Source of the DNA: Mycobacterium sp. E183
GTDB taxonomy: Bacteria; Actinomycetota; Actinomycetes; Mycobacteriales; Mycobacteriaceae
Assembly: GCF_001667735.1 (NCBI RefSeq)
Contig: NZ_LZJN01000130.1
Span: forward strand, 1 to 64,000
DNA: 64,000 nucleotides
Reading direction: 5' to 3'
The notes under the pieces were generated by a model that was not told where the DNA came from, did not search any database, and worked only from the letters and a program-made list of their open reading frames with translations. Positions 62,184-64,000 of the stretch are shown here, piece after piece. The position numbers and the translations under genes are program-made. How positions within the stretch are numbered: the first letter of the stretch is position 1; each line of letters starts with the position of its first letter.

Positions 62184-63527
62184 ATGAGCTCTACCAAACA
62201 TCGAGACGTGGCCAGGCTTGACCGGGTGCCGCTGCCGATCGAAGCGGCCCGGGTGGCCGTCACCGGTTGGCAGGTCACCCGCACCGCCGCGCGCGTCATC
62301 ACCAAGCTGCCGGGCAAGGGTCCGTGGCAGCAGAAGGTGATCAAGCAGCTCCCGCAGACCTTCGCCGACCTCGGCCCGACGTATGTGAAATTCGGGCAGA
62401 TCATCGCGTCCAGCCCCGGGGCGTTCGGCGAATCGCTGTCTCGCGAGTTCCGCGGCCTGCTCGACCGGGTGCCGCCCGCCGACACCGACGAGGTGCACAA
62501 GCTGCTCGTCGAGGAGCTCGGCGGCGACCCCGCCGAGCTGTTCGCCAAGTGGGAGGAGACGCCGTTCGCGTCGGCGTCCATCGCCCAGGTGCATTACGCG
62601 ACCCTGCACACCGGGGAAGAGGTCGTCGTCAAGATCCAGCGCCCGGGCATCCGCCGCCGGGTCGCGGCCGACCTGCAGATCCTCAAGCGCTTCGCCCAGG
62701 CCGTCGAGCTGGCCAAGCTGGGCCGCCGGCTCTCCGCGCAGGACGTGGTCGCCGACTTCTCCGACAACCTGGCCGAGGAGCTGAACTTCCGCCTCGAGGC
62801 GCAGTCGATGGACGCGTGGGTCTCGCACCTGCACGCCTCGCCGCTGGGCCGCAACATCCGGGTGCCGCAGGTGCACTGGGACTTCACCTCCGAGCGGGTG
62901 CTGACGATGGAGCGGGTGCACGGCATCCGCATCGACGACGTCGCCGCCATCCGCAAGGCCGGGTTCGACGGGACCGAGCTGGTCAAGGCGCTGCTGTTCT
63001 CGCTCTTCGAGGGCGGGCTGCGGCACGGCTTGTTCCACGGGGACCTGCACGCGGGCAACCTCTACGTCGACGACGAGGGCCGCATCGTGTTCTTCGACTT
63101 CGGGATCATGGGCCGCATCGATCCCCGCACCCGCTGGCTGCTGCGCGAGCTGGTGTACGCGCTGCTGGTGAAGAAGGACCACGCCGCGGCGGGCAAGATC
63201 GTGGTGCTGATGGGCGCCGTCGGCACCATGAAGCCCGAGGCCCAGGCCGCCAAGGACCTGGAGAAATTCGCCACCCCGCTGACCATGCAGACGCTGGGCG
63301 ACATGTCCTACGCCGACATCGGGCGGCAGCTGTCGGCCCTGGCCGACGCCTACGACGTGAAGCTGCCCCGCGAGCTGGTGCTGATCGGCAAGCAGTTCCT
63401 CTACGTCGAGCGATACATGAAGCTGCTGGCGCCGAAGTGGCAGATGATGTCCGACCCGCAGCTGACCGGCTACTTCGCGAACTTCATGGTCGAGGTGAGC
63501 CGCGAGCACCAGTCAGAAGAGGTCTGA
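62184..63527 (+). CDS. ABC1/UbiB-type atypical kinase (Rv0647c-like)
   Basis: 447 residues from ATG 62184 (MSSTKHRDVARLDRVPLPIE); a GTG at 62127 would add 19 residues. UbiB signatures: LGPTYVKFGQIIASSPGAFG (KxGQ), SASIAQVHYATL (Ala-rich loop), VVVKIQRPG, FHGDLHAGNLYVDDEG and FFDFGIMGRID (DFG). Such kinases act in quinone or membrane-lipid homeostasis; the partner here is unknown. Translationally coupled to lipG (TGATG). Confidence 0.92.
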   Translation: MSSTKHRDVARLDRVPLPIEAARVAVTGWQVTRTAARVITKLPGKGPWQQKVIKQLPQTFADLGPTYVKFGQIIASSPGAFGESLSREFRGLLDRVPPADTDEVHKLLVEELGGDPAELFAKWEETPFASASIAQVHYATLHTGEEVVVKIQRPGIRRRVAADLQILKRFAQAVELAKLGRRLSAQDVVADFSDNLAEELNFRLEAQSMDAWVSHLHASPLGRNIRVPQVHWDFTSERVLTMERVHGIRIDDVAAIRKAGFDGTELVKALLFSLFEGGLRHGLFHGDLHAGNLYVDDEGRIVFFDFGIMGRIDPRTRWLLRELVYALLVKKDHAAAGKIVVLMGAVGTMKPEAQAAKDLEKFATPLTMQTLGDMSYADIGRQLSALADAYDVKLPRELVLIGKQFLYVERYMKLLAPKWQMMSDPQLTGYFANFMVEVSREHQSEEV

Positions 63528-64000
63528 TGGAGGTCCGCACCGGGCACGCCACCTCGGACGGCGAGGTGAAGCTGTACTACGAGGACATGGGCGACATCGA
63601 CCACCCGCCCGTGCTGCTGATCATGGGGCTGGGCGCCCAGCTGGTGCTGTGGCGAACCGCCTTCTGCGAGCGGCTGGTCGACCACGGGCTGCGCGTGATC
63701 CGGTACGACAACCGCGACGTCGGCCTGTCGAGTAAGACCCGGCACCGCGGTTCGGGCCAGCCGCTGGTGACGCGGTTGGCCCGCTCCTGGCTGGGGCTGC
63801 CGAGCGACGCGCCGTACAAGCTCGAGGACATGGCCGACGACGCCGCGGCCGTCCTGGATCACCTGGGGATCGAGCACGCACACATCGTGGGCGCGTCGAT
63901 GGGCGGCATGATCGCCCAGATCTTCGCCGCACGATTCCGCGAGCGGACCAAGACCCTGGGCGTCATCTTCTCCAGCAACAATTCGGCCTGCCTGCCGCCG
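63527..64000 (+). CDS. lipG: Alpha/beta-hydrolase LipG (N-terminal part; gene runs off the window)
   Basis: 158 codons to the window edge. MEVRTGHATSDGEVKLYYED, VLLIMGLGAQLVLWRTAF, IRYDNRDVGLSSKT and the nucleophile elbow VGASMGGMIAQIFA (Ser). It is an alpha/beta hydrolase, likely a lipase/esterase; the catalytic Asp and His lie beyond the window. In M. tuberculosis lipG leads into the mmaA mycolic-acid methyltransferase cluster, which probably lies just past this edge. Confidence 0.92.
   Translation, partial: MEVRTGHATSDGEVKLYYEDMGDIDHPPVLLIMGLGAQLVLWRTAFCERLVDHGLRVIRYDNRDVGLSSKTRHRGSGQPLVTRLARSWLGLPSDAPYKLEDMADDAAAVLDHLGIEHAHIVGASMGGMIAQIFAARFRERTKTLGVIFSSNNSACLPP

Overview
The window is high-GC DNA from a Mycobacterium, probably a slow grower. 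It carries S10, str and rpoBC clusters with mycobacterial protein sequences, a full mycofactocin cluster, a PE-family protein, a 13E12-repeat protein, mkl and many LpqX-type lipoproteins. Gene order matches M. tuberculosis Rv0646c to Rv0713 read in reverse, with local gains and losses. Orthologue names and comparisons with M. tuberculosis come from memory, not from a search.

Layout. 1-500: truncated 13E12 gene with a LexA-box-like palindrome over its start. 0.6-9.1 kb: three DUF4436 membrane-protein paralogues around a formylglycine-generating enzyme, a PstS-like lipoprotein, another lipoprotein and the arylsulfatase AtsA. 9.2-14.7 kb: S10 ribosomal operon rpsJ-rplCDWB-rpsS-rplV-rpsC-rplP-rpmC-rpsQ. 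15.0-17.4 kb: TetR/MFS pair. 18.0-25.2 kb: mycofactocin genes mftABCDEFG with divergent mftR. These are followed by a DUF2332 gene, an FAD-dependent reductase and a mycofactocin-type SDR. 28.3-30.0 kb: SHOCT membrane protein and PE protein. 30.1-34.4 kb: rpsL-rpsG-fusA-tuf. 34.7-37.2 kb: TetR, two DUF3060 proteins and a DUF732 protein, all three exported. 37.2-41.3 kb: fadE8-echA4-paaX-like-echA5. 41.3-42.9 kb: end-lpqP. 43.0-50.5 kb: rpoB-rpoC. 50.9-54.4 kb: mkl, carotenoid oxygenase and its divergent TetR. 54.4-61.4 kb: rplJ-rplL, ROK kinase, a small conserved protein and GH38 alpha-mannosidase. 61.4-64.0 kb: DinB protein, ABC1 kinase and truncated lipG.

How the genes work together. Most of the window is essential transcription and translation machinery read on the minus strand. 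Strong hairpin terminators follow rpsQ, tuf, rpoC and rplL. Sigma-A-like promoters can be read upstream of rpsJ, rpsL, rpoB and rplJ; rpoB and rpsL share the -10 hexamer TATTGT. AtsA has a CSPTR sulfatase signature and needs the nearby FGE for its formylglycine. The mycofactocin genes make a peptide-derived redox cofactor that the neighbouring SDR is expected to use.

The most unusual observation is in the DUF4436 group. All three paralogues appear to start transcription at a conserved TANNNT box. Each then opens with a near-leaderless GTG mini-ORF (4, 14 or 15 codons) whose TGA overlaps the start codon of the membrane protein. A second candidate novelty is a 46-codon ORF overlapping the end of mftD.
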